Positions 33,002-42,010 of a DNA stretch of 64,000 nucleotides are shown piece by piece. Origin of the DNA: Actinobacillus minor NM305 (GTDB taxonomy: Bacteria > Pseudomonadota > Gammaproteobacteria > Enterobacterales > Pasteurellaceae). The number at the start of each line of letters is the position of its first letter. Within the stretch, counting starts at the first letter, position 1. The translations under genes were made by a program, and so were the position numbers. The stretch spans positions 62,001 through 126,000 of the forward strand of contig NZ_ACQL01000106.1 in the NCBI RefSeq assembly GCF_000175195.1. Reading direction: 5' to 3'. Below the pieces are notes generated by a model that worked only from the letters and a program-made list of their open reading frames with translations, had not been told where the DNA came from and searched no databases.

Positions 33002-33841
33002 ATGTCAGAAATTAAAAAATCCGCCAAACATGGCAACTTTGTTATACAACAAGCTGAAAATGATAGTATTTCTATTATTTGTGATAATACAAAACAAGCT
33101 TTAAGAGACATCGCAAATGAGATAGGAATGGAGTTTGATTCAGACTGGAATACACAGTATTTTGGTCATAGACTTATCAATTTTATTAATGGTGTAGATA
33201 CTACGAGAAAAAGTAAAGAAGTAGAACAAGCCAATAATAATACAGATGGTGTTTCTGATGAGGATTGGGAATGGTGGATCAGTTTACCCGATGTATTGAA
33301 ATATACTGTATTGTATAGTTTTAAAGATGTATTTGAGGAAGAAGGTGTTCCATTTCCGGAATGGGATAGTGACTATGACAGTTTTGCCGATACTGAATTC
33401 AAATTCACGGAGAGAAGTACTGATGACGTAAATAATGCAGGTTATTGGTTACTAGTATGGATTACAGGTGGATATGAAGAAGGCGAGTTTGTAGGTCCCG
33501 ATAGTGAGTTTAAAATTACAGTTCCTCGTGATGCGTGGGGATTGGATAGTGTTGAGAAATTAGCACATTTGAAGTTCATGGTTACACTTGATTTAGGGCA
33601 ATTTGAAGCCAGCTCTCTTCCTGCTGGTATTGATAAGTTGACTCAATTAAAAATGTTAAATTTGTGCGATAATGAATTGGAGGATCCTGCTAGAGAGATC
33701 GTTCAATTATTCCCTCTTAAAAATTTAGAGTCGCTTTGGATAAGAAATACGGGGATTGATACTGGAGTTCTAATTTCTCAGTTACAAGAGGCATTACCAG
33801 ATTGTGAAATCAACCCATATAGTAGACCTTTCTACTATTAA
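33002..33841 (+). CDS. Leucine-rich-repeat protein of unknown function
   Basis: 279 aa with RBS AAAGGAAAAA. No signal peptide. The N-terminal part has no family I recognise. The middle is acidic and aromatic (SDEDWEWWISLPDVL). The C-terminal 90 residues form three or four leucine-rich repeats (LKFMVTLDLGQF, LPAGIDKLTQLKMLNLCDNEL, FPLKNLESLWIRNTGI). Cytosolic acidic LRR proteins of this size often sit in polymorphic-toxin or accessory loci, sometimes as immunity proteins, but no toxin partner is present here. Function unknown. A perfect hairpin terminator follows. Confidence 0.7.
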   Translation: MSEIKKSAKHGNFVIQQAENDSISIICDNTKQALRDIANEIGMEFDSDWNTQYFGHRLINFINGVDTTRKSKEVEQANNNTDGVSDEDWEWWISLPDVLKYTVLYSFKDVFEEEGVPFPEWDSDYDSFADTEFKFTERSTDDVNNAGYWLLVWITGGYEEGEFVGPDSEFKITVPRDAWGLDSVEKLAHLKFMVTLDLGQFEASSLPAGIDKLTQLKMLNLCDNELEDPAREIVQLFPLKNLESLWIRNTGIDTGVLISQLQEALPDCEINPYSRPFYY

Positions 33842-33860
33842 TACGGTGAAATAGCCAAAG

Positions 33861-33892
33861 ATAGGTGTTTATATCTTGATATAAACACCTAT
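33861..33892 (+). terminator. Perfect hairpin after the LRR gene
   Basis: Fifteen-bp perfect arms ATAGGTGTTTATATC / GATATAAACACCTAT with a TT loop. There is no T run, so it may stabilise the 3' end as much as terminate. Confidence 0.6.
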
Positions 33893-33897
33893 CAGAC

Positions 33898-34413
33898 CAC
33901 TGACAACCGCACCTTTACAGACCTTCTGTCAAAGGTGGGGTTATTTTTTTGCTGTTTTATCTCTTTCTTTTGCATTTCACTTCGGATAGCCATTCAAGCG
34001 GTCAGTTTTGTGGATTTTTACCATTACCGCATATTGATAAAGGCTGAGCTATAAAAAGCGTAAAAAAGCCCACAGCATAAGGGCTATCTTCTTGATGTTT
34101 TGTGCCATTGCCGCTAGGAAGCATTGCATTTGTACTTTCGACAACCCTCTGTAACGGGCATTGCGGTGTTGCTTGGCGTCCGCAAAGCTACGCTCTACGG
34201 TTTTGGCTCAACGTTTGTAGAGTTTTTTCCCTTTGGTCGGACGGCGATAACCGAACACCCAATAATCTCTCGGCGAACCAAACTTTCTGCGATAGGGGCA
34301 GTAAAATAGCCGGCATCTAGCCCAACATTTAAGCATAGGCATTTCCTTTTTTCGATATGCCTATTAGATCAAACCTCTAGAGAGATGTCTAGAGGTTTGT
34401 CAGCGGTCTGGGC
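33898..34413 (+). repeat. Accessory repeat R, copy 2, split by an IS remnant
   Basis: 33898-34026 matches copy 1 up to ACCATTA. The match resumes at GATCAAACCTCTAG (34367) and runs to about 34413, ending AGCGGTCTGGG. The 340 bp between is an inserted element. Joined, the two halves give the same order of hairpin, uptake sequence and palindrome as copy 1. The two copies bracket the 63-aa and LRR genes as direct repeats. No coding gene is seen in 33842-34496 apart from the transposase fragment. Confidence 0.8.
34027..34362 (-). mobile_element. Internally deleted insertion sequence with transposase tail
   Basis: The ends carry imperfect terminal inverted repeats: GCATATTGATAAAGG from about 34029, and the complement of the right end, GGCATATCGAAAAAAGG. 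ATTA is duplicated on both sides (34023-34026 and 34363-34366). On the minus strand, frames encode VGLDAGYFTAPIAESLV and VERSFADAKQHRNARYRG followed by SKVQMQCFLAAMAQNIKKIA. These are typical of the C-terminal part of an IS1182/IS5-type DDE transposase. The two pieces are in different frames and most of the gene is gone, so it cannot move by itself. Confidence 0.75.
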
Positions 34414-34437
34414 GGAATTTTCCACCTTTTTTATTGC

Positions 34438-34465
34438 TTGAGGAATCATCAGAAATCTTTATAAT
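34438..34465 (+). promoter_or_regulatory. Candidate arcB promoter
   Basis: TTGAGG at 34438 and TATAAT at 34460, 16 bp apart, 31 bp upstream of arcB and just outside repeat R copy 2. Confidence 0.5.
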
Positions 34466-34496
34466 TTTATTTACCTACCTTTAAGCTTTTCTATCT

Positions 34497-36347
34497 ATGC
34501 AGATGAATCTCTTTAAAAAATGTACTGAAAATTACGTAAACTGGGTCATTAAATTAGGAAAAACGAAATCGGCAATTTTGGGCTTTGTTGTATTATGTAT
34601 ATTTGCCATTCTTGTTCAAATTTTTCTAGATTATTTATTTTTAGGCAAAGTTCTTGTTCATGATATTTTGCGTTCTGTTTTATTTGGGCTTATTTCTGCC
34701 CCGTTTGTGATCTATTTCTTTAATGTGATTGTAGAAAAGCTCGAGAAATCAAGAGTAAAACTTGAACAGAGTATTTATGAATTAGGTACTCTTCGAGAAC
34801 AAGATTTTATTTTAAATAAACGTTTAGAAAAGAATAGCCAAGATAAAACCAAATTAATGGCAACGATTAGCCATGAATTGCGCACGCCGTTAAATGGGAT
34901 CATCGGTTTAAGCCGTATTTTATTAGAGGGCGAGCTTGAACCTAAACAGCGTGAATACTTAAAAACAATTAATATCAGCGCCGTATCATTAGGCCATATT
35001 TTTAGCGATATTATTGATTTAGAAAAAATTGATAGCAAAAGAATTGAGTTATTTAATAAACCCGTTGAGTTTATTCAGCTAATCAATGACATCAATCATT
35101 TTGCCAATTTAATGGCAGGTAAAAAAGAGATTAAATTTCACTTAGAGTATGCCAAACAACTGCCTCATTATATCAATGTAGATAATGCTCGTTTAAGCCA
35201 AGTTATTTGGAATTTATTAAGTAATGCGGTTAAATTTACGCCAGAAAAAGGGGATATTACTTTAAAAATTAATCAACTGTCGCCTTCTTGTTTTCAATTT
35301 ATCGTTATTGATTCTGGTATTGGTATCGCCAAAGAAGAGCAAGATAAAATTTTTAATATGTTTTATCAATCAGAACGTTCTGATGGTAATAAGGCTCAAG
35401 GAAGTGGTATAGGTTTAGCCGTATCAAAACACATTGCTCAGTTGATGGGGGGCGATTTAACCGTTGAAAGTCAATTAGGAGAGGGGGCAGCATTTACATT
35501 AACCATTCAAGCGGAAGCTACACATGCAGAACAAGATATTCAAGTTCAACATTTAGGATTGAAAGTATTGCTTGTGGAAGATGTTGAAGTTAATGTTATT
35601 GTCGCAAAAGCCATGTTAGAAAAATTTGGTTGTGAAATTGATGTTGCGATGAGTGGAGCTGAAGCCTATCGCCAATTTGAGCAACATAGTTATGATCTCA
35701 TTTTATTGGATATTCAATTACCCGATACAACGGGAACATTGATTGCCCAAGAGCTTCGCCGCCGCTATGAAAATGAAGAAATTGATTATTTGCCTTTAAT
35801 GGTGGCTTTAACAGCAAATATTATGCAAACCAAATCAGAATACCAATCTCAAGGAATGGATGATGTGTTGCGTAAACCGCTTTCATTAGAAGCCTTAGCG
35901 AATTGTTTAAATGAGCATTTTGGCGAAGTATTTTTGTTAAATGAATCAGAAAAACAACCGCTTGAAGGGATCCTTCAACTAAATGAAGAAATTTATAATA
36001 AGCCGATGTTAGATGAATTGGTAAATGTTCTGGGAAAATCAGGCGTTCAAGCAAACCTCGCTTTATTTGAAAAGCTAATGCCAGAATACGTTGCTGAATT
36101 ACAGTATGCTTTTCAGCAATGGAAAACGGAAGATTCGCCTGAATATAGACAAATTTTAGCAACTCAAGCTCACAAAATGAAAGGTGCTTTTGCTTCGGTT
36201 GGGTTAAAACGCTTACAAGAAATAGCACAACTCGCGCAAACGGATAATGGAACAGAATGGACAGAACATATCGCCTTTTGGGTAGAGCAAATGGTCGCAC
36301 TTTGGCAATCTGATTTAGCAGAGCTACAAAAAATATGGACTGAATGA
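34497..36347 (+). CDS. arcB: Aerobic respiration sensor kinase ArcB
   Basis: 616 aa. Two membrane segments near residues 22-45 and 55-75, then a coiled coil. The HisKA motif is ATISHELRTPLNGIIG, the ATPase NVDNARLSQVIWNLLSNAVKF, with GSGIGLAVSKHIA. A receiver domain has phospho-Asp in YDLILLDIQLPDT, and a C-terminal HPt domain has His in QAHKMKGAFASVG. The PAS domain of E. coli ArcB (778 aa) is missing, as in H. influenzae ArcB (609 aa). It responds to quinone redox state and phosphorylates ArcA. No strong RBS precedes ATG 34497; ATG 34503 is an alternative. Confidence 0.93.
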   Translation: MQMNLFKKCTENYVNWVIKLGKTKSAILGFVVLCIFAILVQIFLDYLFLGKVLVHDILRSVLFGLISAPFVIYFFNVIVEKLEKSRVKLEQSIYELGTLREQDFILNKRLEKNSQDKTKLMATISHELRTPLNGIIGLSRILLEGELEPKQREYLKTINISAVSLGHIFSDIIDLEKIDSKRIELFNKPVEFIQLINDINHFANLMAGKKEIKFHLEYAKQLPHYINVDNARLSQVIWNLLSNAVKFTPEKGDITLKINQLSPSCFQFIVIDSGIGIAKEEQDKIFNMFYQSERSDGNKAQGSGIGLAVSKHIAQLMGGDLTVESQLGEGAAFTLTIQAEATHAEQDIQVQHLGLKVLLVEDVEVNVIVAKAMLEKFGCEIDVAMSGAEAYRQFEQHSYDLILLDIQLPDTTGTLIAQELRRRYENEEIDYLPLMVALTANIMQTKSEYQSQGMDDVLRKPLSLEALANCLNEHFGEVFLLNESEKQPLEGILQLNEEIYNKPMLDELVNVLGKSGVQANLALFEKLMPEYVAELQYAFQQWKTEDSPEYRQILATQAHKMKGAFASVGLKRLQEIAQLAQTDNGTEWTEHIAFWVEQMVALWQSDLAELQKIWTE

Positions 36348-36360
36348 TCTGTCCACTTCT

Positions 36361-36915
36361 TTACCATTTTTTCGTTTTGGGTGTAACAAACTCAATGCCT
36401 TTGTTTTGATATGAGATGCCTTCTAATTGAAGTAAAAATCTTTTGTTTGGCAAGCCTCCACCAAAGCCAGTTAAAGCACTATTTTTACCTAAAACACGAT
36501 GGCAGGGTATCAAAATTGAAATAGGGTTACGCCCAACAGCACCGCCTACGGCACGCATAGCATTTGGCTTACCGAGTTGATGAGCTATTTCGCCATAGCT
36601 CGTTGTTTTTCCGTAAGGAATGGTGCGAAGAATATGCCAAACAGCGTGCTGAAAGTCGGTACCTTGAGGGGCGAGAAAATCTAATTGAGAAAAATCTATG
36701 GGAGCACCTGCAAAATAGCGGTCTAAAATTTCCGTTGTTTTGCAAAAAATTTCATAAACTTGACCGCTTGTCGGCGTTGCTTTGGTAAAAGATGAGATAT
36801 CTGTGGTTTGTTGCTCTTGTTCAAATTCAATATAGGTAAGTCCACACTCTTGAGCAAGCAATAATAAGCGCCCGACCGGGCTTTGATAATAATGGTAATA
36901 AATTGTTGATTTCAT
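36361..36915 (-). CDS. ogt: Methylated-DNA--protein-cysteine methyltransferase
   Basis: 184 aa. Active site IPCHRVLG with Cys138, preceded by TIPYGKTTSYGEIA and MRAVGGAVGRNP. Suicide repair of O6-methylguanine. The length and missing Ada-type N-terminal domain fit Ogt. Convergent with arcB with only a 13-bp gap and no visible terminator. A perfect uptake sequence lies at 36762-36771. Confidence 0.94.
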   Translation of the reverse strand: MKSTIYYHYYQSPVGRLLLLAQECGLTYIEFEQEQQTTDISSFTKATPTSGQVYEIFCKTTEILDRYFAGAPIDFSQLDFLAPQGTDFQHAVWHILRTIPYGKTTSYGEIAHQLGKPNAMRAVGGAVGRNPISILIPCHRVLGKNSALTGFGGGLPNKRFLLQLEGISYQNKGIEFVTPKTKKW

Positions 36916-36930
36916 GCATTCATTAAAATT

Positions 36931-36964
36931 AAAAGGCGTGTAAGCTAAGTTTACACGCCTTTTA
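36931..36964 (-). terminator. Terminator of fadL
   Basis: Stem AAAAGGCGTGTAA / TTTACACGCCTTTT with a 6-nt loop, between fadL and ogt on the same strand. Confidence 0.85.
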
Positions 36965-36985
36965 AATTTTATTCACGTATTATGG

Positions 36986-38467
36986 TTAGAATTTATAGTT
37001 AAGATTTAAGCCGTAGAGATAGCCACGTGCTTTCGTTTTAAATGCTGCGCCATCTTCGTTGAAGCTAAAGCTGGTACCACGTAAGAAGGCGAAACCACCA
37101 TCAACTGAAAGATCCGGGGTAAAGCGATACGTTGCCCCTGCTGAATACCATACACGGTTTGTGTCTGGAATTGAGATTGATGGGTTTGCTACGCTTGCAC
37201 TGCGGTCAAAGGCAACACCTGCACGAAGTGTTAAATCTGTATTCACATCAAAAGAGGTACCTAACGCATAACGATTGGAATCGCGGAAGTTTTCATCTTT
37301 ATGTAAATAATGATACTGGTTGTCAATGCTATAAGCATCTAACTGTTTTAAGCGTGACCATTCGGTACGTTTCCAGCTATATTGTACAGCCCAACGATCT
37401 GTTAATTTATGGAAACCTGATAACTCCCAGTAAGCAGGAAGATTGAGAGTTAATTTTCCTTCTCTCTCAGAGCCTTGTGTTGCAATGACAGTACCTAGAT
37501 CATTTTGGAGAGAGTTGCGATAATGTCCCTTAAATTTAACATCAATAGCAGAGTGATATGCTAAGCCCCAACGATGATTTTCATTAAGTTCGTATGTTAA
37601 ACCAGCATTCCAACCGAACGACCATTCATCGCCAGTAAAACGCATAAGTTCCGTTTCTTTGCTTGAAAGAGATGTTGCTGTAGCTCTTAATGAATTGGCG
37701 GTTTGTCCCACAGTTGCATTTGGAGAACGAGCAGCTAAACTTTGTAAAGCACTAACAGCAGTTGGATTTTGTGCTGCAACAGCTTGTAAAGCTGGGCTAA
37801 CAGGAATTGCTGCAACTAACTGCGAAAGTGTCATAGATTGATTAGGTAAACGCTCTAGAATGGCTGCACCAGCGTTAGCACGAGCTACACCAGCTTTAAC
37901 GTCTGCTCTTTCTGTTATATCCCCTAGTGTACGGCGAAGCTCAGCTTTAGAATAAACAGCGTTCACACCAGCACCGAAGCTGAAACCATGACCTAAATCA
38001 TAAGCACCACTTACATTAAAGTTGTGAGCGGCTAATTCTGTTTCCCCTCCCATTGAACCCGCATTAAAATTGTTTGAATACTCAGATTTAAGACCATAAT
38101 TCACGTTATAGCCTAAACCTAATGCGAATTTATCTGTGATTGGAGTAACAAAATAAGCATTTGGAACAAGTGATGTCGGTACAATATTATTTTGATTTGC
38201 ACTATTTCCTTGCGCTGTTGTACCTTTTACATGAAGATCCGTATCAATTAAAACGCCACCAGCAGAAAGCTCTGAACGTTTGAATTTGGTCATTAATGCA
38301 GGGTTATTGGCAACCACAGAAGCATTATCTGCAACAGCGGCATTACCGGCATACGCCATACCTAAACCAGAGGTTGAAACTTCAGCTAATTGGAATGCGG
38401 CTGCATTTACACCACCTGCAGTGAGTGCGATAGTTGTTGCAAGTAATGTTTTAGAAAATTTAGACAT
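36986..38467 (-). CDS. fadL: FadL/OmpP1-family outer-membrane fatty-acid channel
   Basis: 493 aa with signal peptide (cleavage near GGVNA-AAFQ). The N-terminal hatch reads AAFQLAEVSTSGLGMAYAGNAAVADNASVVANNPA, a FadL hallmark. Alternating beta strands follow, ending in a terminal Phe (YLYGLNLNYKF). A stretch of about 90 residues (roughly 190-275, rich in Ala, Ser and Val) between strands has no counterpart in E. coli FadL (446 aa mature plus signal) and probably forms a large surface loop. In H. influenzae the homologue is OmpP1. It takes up long-chain fatty acids. Confidence 0.93.
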   Translation of the reverse strand: MSKFSKTLLATTIALTAGGVNAAAFQLAEVSTSGLGMAYAGNAAVADNASVVANNPALMTKFKRSELSAGGVLIDTDLHVKGTTAQGNSANQNNIVPTSLVPNAYFVTPITDKFALGLGYNVNYGLKSEYSNNFNAGSMGGETELAAHNFNVSGAYDLGHGFSFGAGVNAVYSKAELRRTLGDITERADVKAGVARANAGAAILERLPNQSMTLSQLVAAIPVSPALQAVAAQNPTAVSALQSLAARSPNATVGQTANSLRATATSLSSKETELMRFTGDEWSFGWNAGLTYELNENHRWGLAYHSAIDVKFKGHYRNSLQNDLGTVIATQGSEREGKLTLNLPAYWELSGFHKLTDRWAVQYSWKRTEWSRLKQLDAYSIDNQYHYLHKDENFRDSNRYALGTSFDVNTDLTLRAGVAFDRSASVANPSISIPDTNRVWYSAGATYRFTPDLSVDGGFAFLRGTSFSFNEDGAAFKTKARGYLYGLNLNYKF

Positions 38468-38825
38468 TTGTAGATCCTTTGTTATTGATATTTAAAGGGA
38501 TTGATAAAAATTCTCGCGGATTTTACGGAGCGAAAGCAGAGATTGCAATCTTTTGATAGGGAAAATCAGGCTGTTCCGACCAGTTGGAGTGAACTTTGCT
38601 TAATTTTTGAAATAGATAATTTGTTCTTCTGTTTTTCAGTTTAAACTCAAGTAAAAAACATCTATAATAGTAGGGAATTATTTTTTTGTTTTACTCTCAT
38701 TTGTAAAACCTTTCAAATCAATAAGTTTAAACCAAACCAAAATACTTGACTAAAATAGTCAAGTCAATCAAAATCAATATCGTTTTCAAGTCTTTCTTGA
38801 ACGCCATTTAAATGAGGGCAAATTT
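38468..38825. other. Divergent fadL-iscR intergenic region
   Basis: 358 bp with no gene. The left part is the fadL leader and promoter region, AT-rich without a clear site. The right part holds the iscR promoter and IscR site (listed separately). No tRNA or repeat was seen. Confidence 0.7.
38742..38774 (+). promoter_or_regulatory. iscR promoter with type-1 IscR binding site
   Basis: ATACTTGACTAAAATAGTCAAGT contains perfect arms ACTTGACT / AGTCAAGT five bases apart and matches the E. coli type-1 IscR consensus (ATAnnnGACTnnnnnAGTC). The left arm overlaps a -35 TTGACT (38746-38751), with CAAAAT 17 bp downstream. Autorepression by [2Fe-2S]-IscR is therefore expected. Confidence 0.85.
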
Positions 38826-39278
38826 ATGAGATTAACGTCAAGAGGACGTTATGCAGTAACGGCAATTTTAGATATTGCTATTCATGGCAAAGAAGAACCG
38901 GTTAGCCTTGCAGATATTGCAGATCGTCAAGCCATTTCATTATCTTATTTAGAACAGCTTTTTGCACAATTACGCCGTGATGGTATCGTTCATAGTGTTC
39001 GAGGTCCTGGCGGTGGATATAAATTAGAAAAATCGCCGAAAGATATTTCGGTGGGTATGATTATTGCGGCTGTGAATGAAAATGTTGATGTGACCAAATG
39101 CAAAGGCAGCGGTAATTGCCGTAAAGATTCAAAATGTTTAACTCATACATTGTGGGAACGTTTAGAAGAACAAATCGGTGTTTTTCTAAATACTGTTTCA
39201 CTAGAAGATTTAGTTAAAGAGAATTCGGATCACGATTGTGAGAAATCACATTGTCATGAACATCCTCATAAACACTAA
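38826..39278 (+). CDS. iscR: Iron-sulphur cluster regulator IscR
   Basis: 150 aa Rrf2-family regulator. Winged helix with [15 protein letters not shown] and RGPGGGYKL. Cluster ligands are Cys92, Cys98, Cys104 and His107 ([17 protein letters not shown]), identical in spacing to E. coli IscR. The C-terminal tail is His/Cys-rich ([15 protein letters not shown]). First gene of the isc operon with a matching operator upstream. Confidence 0.97.
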   Translation: MRLTSRGRYAVTAILDIAIHGKEEPVSLADIADRQAISLSYLEQLFAQLRRDGIVHSVRGPGGGYKLEKSPKDISVGMIIAAVNENVDVTKCKGSGNCRKDSKCLTHTLWERLEEQIGVFLNTVSLEDLVKENSDHDCEKSHCHEHPHKH

Positions 39279-39300
39279 ATTGCAAATTTCGATAAAAAAC

Positions 39301-39310
39301 GACCGCTTGT
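39301..39310. repeat. Perfect Apl-type DNA uptake sequence (example)
   Basis: GACCGCTTGT, complement of ACAAGCGGTC. Other perfect copies seen: 7006-7015, 16072-16081, 16439-16448, 28041-28050 and 36762-36771. Many shorter cores occur, often paired as terminators. This class of signal marks the Apl branch of Pasteurellaceae. Confidence 0.9.
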
Positions 39311-39329
39311 CGTAAATTTAGGAGTAATA

Positions 39330-40550
39330 ATGAAATTACCTATTTATTTAGATTATGCAGCAACAACGCCAATGGACGAACGTGTTGCAAAAAAAATGAT
39401 GGAATATATGACCAAAGACGGTATCTTTGGTAACCCAGCATCTCGTTCACATAAATTCGGCTGGGAAGCGGAAGAAGCTGTTGATGTCGCTCGTAACCAT
39501 ATTGCTGATTTAATCGGTGCAGATAGCCGTGAAATCGTCTTCACATCAGGCGCAACAGAGTCTGATAACTTAGCAATCAAAGGTGCAGCACACTTTTACC
39601 AAACAAAAGGTAAGCACATTATCACCGTAAAAACAGAGCATAAAGCGGTATTAGATACTTGCCGTCAATTAGAGCGTGAAGGTTTTGAAGTGACTTATTT
39701 AGAGCCTGAAACTGATGGCTTGTTAGATTTAGCGAAATTAGAAGCTGCAATTCGTCCGGATACGATTTTAATTTCAGTGATGCACGTAAACAATGAAATC
39801 GGTGTGATTCAAGACATCAAAGCCATAGGCGAAATGTGCCGTGCGAAGAAAATTATTTTCCACGTTGATGCAACCCAATCTGTCGGTAAAATTCCGGTTA
39901 ATGTACAAGAGTTAAAAGTGGATTTAATGTCATTCTCTAGCCACAAACTTTACGGGCCAAAAGGTATCGGTGGTTTATATGTATGCCGTAAGCCTCGAGT
40001 TCGTATTGAAGCGATTATTCATGGTGGTGGACACGAGCGAGGCATGCGTTCAGGGACATTACCTGTACATCAAATTGTGGGTATGGGTGAAGCGTACCGT
40101 ATCGCAAAAGAAGAAATGGCAACTGAAATGCCTCGCATTAAAGCACTTCGTGATCGTTTATATAAAGGCTTTAAAGATATTGAAGAAGTTTATGTAAATG
40201 GTTCTATGGAAGAAGGCAAACGTGTTGATAGCAATTTAAACATCAGCTTCAACTTTGTTGAAGGCGAATCTTTAATGATGGCATTACGTGATATTGCCGT
40301 ATCATCAGGTTCTGCGTGTACATCAGCAAGTTTAGAGCCATCTTACGTCTTACGTGCGATTGGTCGTGATGATGAATTAGCGCATAGCTCAATTCGTTTC
40401 TCATTAGGACGTTGGACAACAGAAGAAGAAATTGATTACACCATTGAAATCGTACGTAAAGCAATTGTGAAATTACGTGATCTTTCTCCATTATGGGAAA
40501 TGTTCAAAGATGGTGTAGATTTATCAAAAATTGAGTGGAACCACCACTAA
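39330..40550 (+). CDS. iscS: Cysteine desulfurase IscS
   Basis: 406 aa. PLP lysine in [13 protein letters not shown], and the persulphide Cys on the mobile loop in [16 protein letters not shown]-terminal [12 protein letters not shown]. It supplies sulphur for Fe-S clusters and tRNA thiolation. RBS TAGGAG. It lies 51 bp after iscR. Confidence 0.97.
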   Translation: MKLPIYLDYAATTPMDERVAKKMMEYMTKDGIFGNPASRSHKFGWEAEEAVDVARNHIADLIGADSREIVFTSGATESDNLAIKGAAHFYQTKGKHIITVKTEHKAVLDTCRQLEREGFEVTYLEPETDGLLDLAKLEAAIRPDTILISVMHVNNEIGVIQDIKAIGEMCRAKKIIFHVDATQSVGKIPVNVQELKVDLMSFSSHKLYGPKGIGGLYVCRKPRVRIEAIIHGGGHERGMRSGTLPVHQIVGMGEAYRIAKEEMATEMPRIKALRDRLYKGFKDIEEVYVNGSMEEGKRVDSNLNISFNFVEGESLMMALRDIAVSSGSACTSASLEPSYVLRAIGRDDELAHSSIRFSLGRWTTEEEIDYTIEIVRKAIVKLRDLSPLWEMFKDGVDLSKIEWNHH

Positions 40551-40632
40551 TTTTTCATTGATATGAAATAGGGTGGGGATACCTCCACTCTTACGAAATT
40601 CTGTGGAAGCAGAAAGATAGAGGAATACAAAA

Positions 40633-41016
40633 ATGGCATATAGCGAAAAAGTAATCGATCATTACGAAAATCCACGTAACGTAGGAACATTCGATAAAGA
40701 AGCAGCTGATATTGGTACCGGTATGGTTGGCGCGCCTGCGTGTGGCGATATTTTACGTTTACAAATTAAAGTGAACGATCAAGGTATTATTGAAGATGCG
40801 CGTTTTAAAGCATACGGTTGTGGTTCTGCAATTGCTTCAAGTTCTTTAATTACCGAATGGGTAAAAGGTAAATCTTTAGAAGAAGCAGGTGCAATTAAAA
40901 ATAGTGATATTGCTGAAGAGTTAGAATTACCGCCAGTAAAAGTTCACTGTTCTATTTTAGCGGAAGATGCAATTAAAGCAGCAATTGCAGATTACAAAGA
41001 AAAAAACGGTAAGTAG
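40633..41016 (+). CDS. iscU: Fe-S cluster scaffold IscU
   Basis: 127 aa. Cluster ligands Cys37, Asp39, Cys63, His105 and Cys106 are at the same positions as in E. coli. LPPVK (residues 99-103) is the HscA recognition motif. It assembles [2Fe-2S] clusters with IscS. Confidence 0.98.
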   Translation: MAYSEKVIDHYENPRNVGTFDKEAADIGTGMVGAPACGDILRLQIKVNDQGIIEDARFKAYGCGSAIASSSLITEWVKGKSLEEAGAIKNSDIAEELELPPVKVHCSILAEDAIKAAIADYKEKNGK

Positions 41017-41023
41017 TATTTAA

Positions 41024-41078
41024 TAAGCGGTTGTATTTTGCAAAGAATTTGCGAAATCCGACCGCTTACAATTTTTTA
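41024..41078 (+). terminator. USS dyad inside the isc operon, possible attenuator
   Basis: TAAGCGGT / ACCGCTTA arms with inner GCAAA...TTTGC pairing, followed by ATTTTTT, lie between iscU and iscA. It could partly stop transcription and lower iscA-hscBA expression relative to iscSU. Confidence 0.6.
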
Positions 41079-41144
41079 TAGTAATTTCCAAAATGATTGA
41101 AACGATTTCAATTCTTTTGGAATTGATTATATTAAGGAGAAATA

Positions 41145-41468
41145 ATGGCAATTACCCTTACAGAAGCCGCAGCAAACCGTGTAAAAACTTTCCTTGAAAA
41201 TCGAGGAAAAGGTATTGGATTACGTTTAGGTGTGAAAACTTCAGGTTGTTCAGGATTAGCCTATGTACTTGAATTTGTTGATGTTTTAAATGAAGATGAT
41301 CACGTTTTTGAACAACACGGCGTAAAAGTTATTGTCGATGAAAAAAGTTTAACTTATCTCGATGGCACGCAATTAGACTTTGTAAAAGAAGGCTTAAATG
41401 AAGGCTTTAAATATACCAACCCAAATGTTAAAAACGAGTGCGGTTGTGGCGAAAGTTTTAGTGTTTAG
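41145..41468 (+). CDS. iscA: A-type Fe-S carrier IscA
   Basis: 107 aa. The three conserved cysteines appear in [14 protein letters not shown] and NECGCGESF. Fe-S or iron carrier for cluster delivery. RBS AAGGAGAAAT. Confidence 0.97.
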   Translation: MAITLTEAAANRVKTFLENRGKGIGLRLGVKTSGCSGLAYVLEFVDVLNEDDHVFEQHGVKVIVDEKSLTYLDGTQLDFVKEGLNEGFKYTNPNVKNECGCGESFSV

Positions 41469-41476
41469 AGGTTGTT

Positions 41477-41998
41477 ATGCATAATCCTTTTGAGCTTTTC
41501 GGATTGCCCGTGCAATTTCAGCTTGATCAAGCTTTACTTTCTGAACGTTATTTAAATTTGCAAAAAGAGCTCCATCCAGATAACTTTGCAAACCATTCTT
41601 CGGCAGAACAACGTTTGGCAATTGAGAAATCTGCAGATGTTAATCAAGCGCTACAAATTTTAAAAGATCCGATTTTAAGGGCTGAAGAAATAATCAAAAT
41701 TCATACCGGTAAAGAAAAAAATTTAGAAGAAAAAAGTATGAAAGATATTGACTTTCTAATGCAACAAATGGAATGGCACGAAAAATTAGAAGCAATAGAG
41801 CATCAGCAAAATGAAGAAGAATTGTTCTCTTTTTTAAAGTTTGTTCAAACGGAACAAAAGTATGTTTTGCAACAGTTAGAAAATGCTTTAGAAGAAGCAG
41901 AATGGGCGATTGCAAATGCTTTAACAGACAAACTTCGCTACTTCAAAAAGCTAATTTTTCAGATTGAGAAAGTTGAAGAGAAATTGTTAAATTTTTAG
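41477..41998 (+). CDS. hscB: J-domain co-chaperone HscB
   Basis: 173 aa. J domain with HPD at residues 33-35 (ELHPDNFANHS) and the C-terminal three-helix IscU-binding domain. It delivers IscU to HscA and stimulates its ATPase. It starts 8 bp after iscA. Confidence 0.95.
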   Translation: MHNPFELFGLPVQFQLDQALLSERYLNLQKELHPDNFANHSSAEQRLAIEKSADVNQALQILKDPILRAEEIIKIHTGKEKNLEEKSMKDIDFLMQQMEWHEKLEAIEHQQNEEELFSFLKFVQTEQKYVLQQLENALEEAEWAIANALTDKLRYFKKLIFQIEKVEEKLLNF

Positions 41999-42010
41999 CT
42001 AAATTAGCTA

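Noticed and set aside
34102-34320. Plus-strand ORFs of 72 and 61 codons near 34.1-34.3 kb
   Set aside because: They are antisense to the transposase remnant, which makes sense only on the minus strand.
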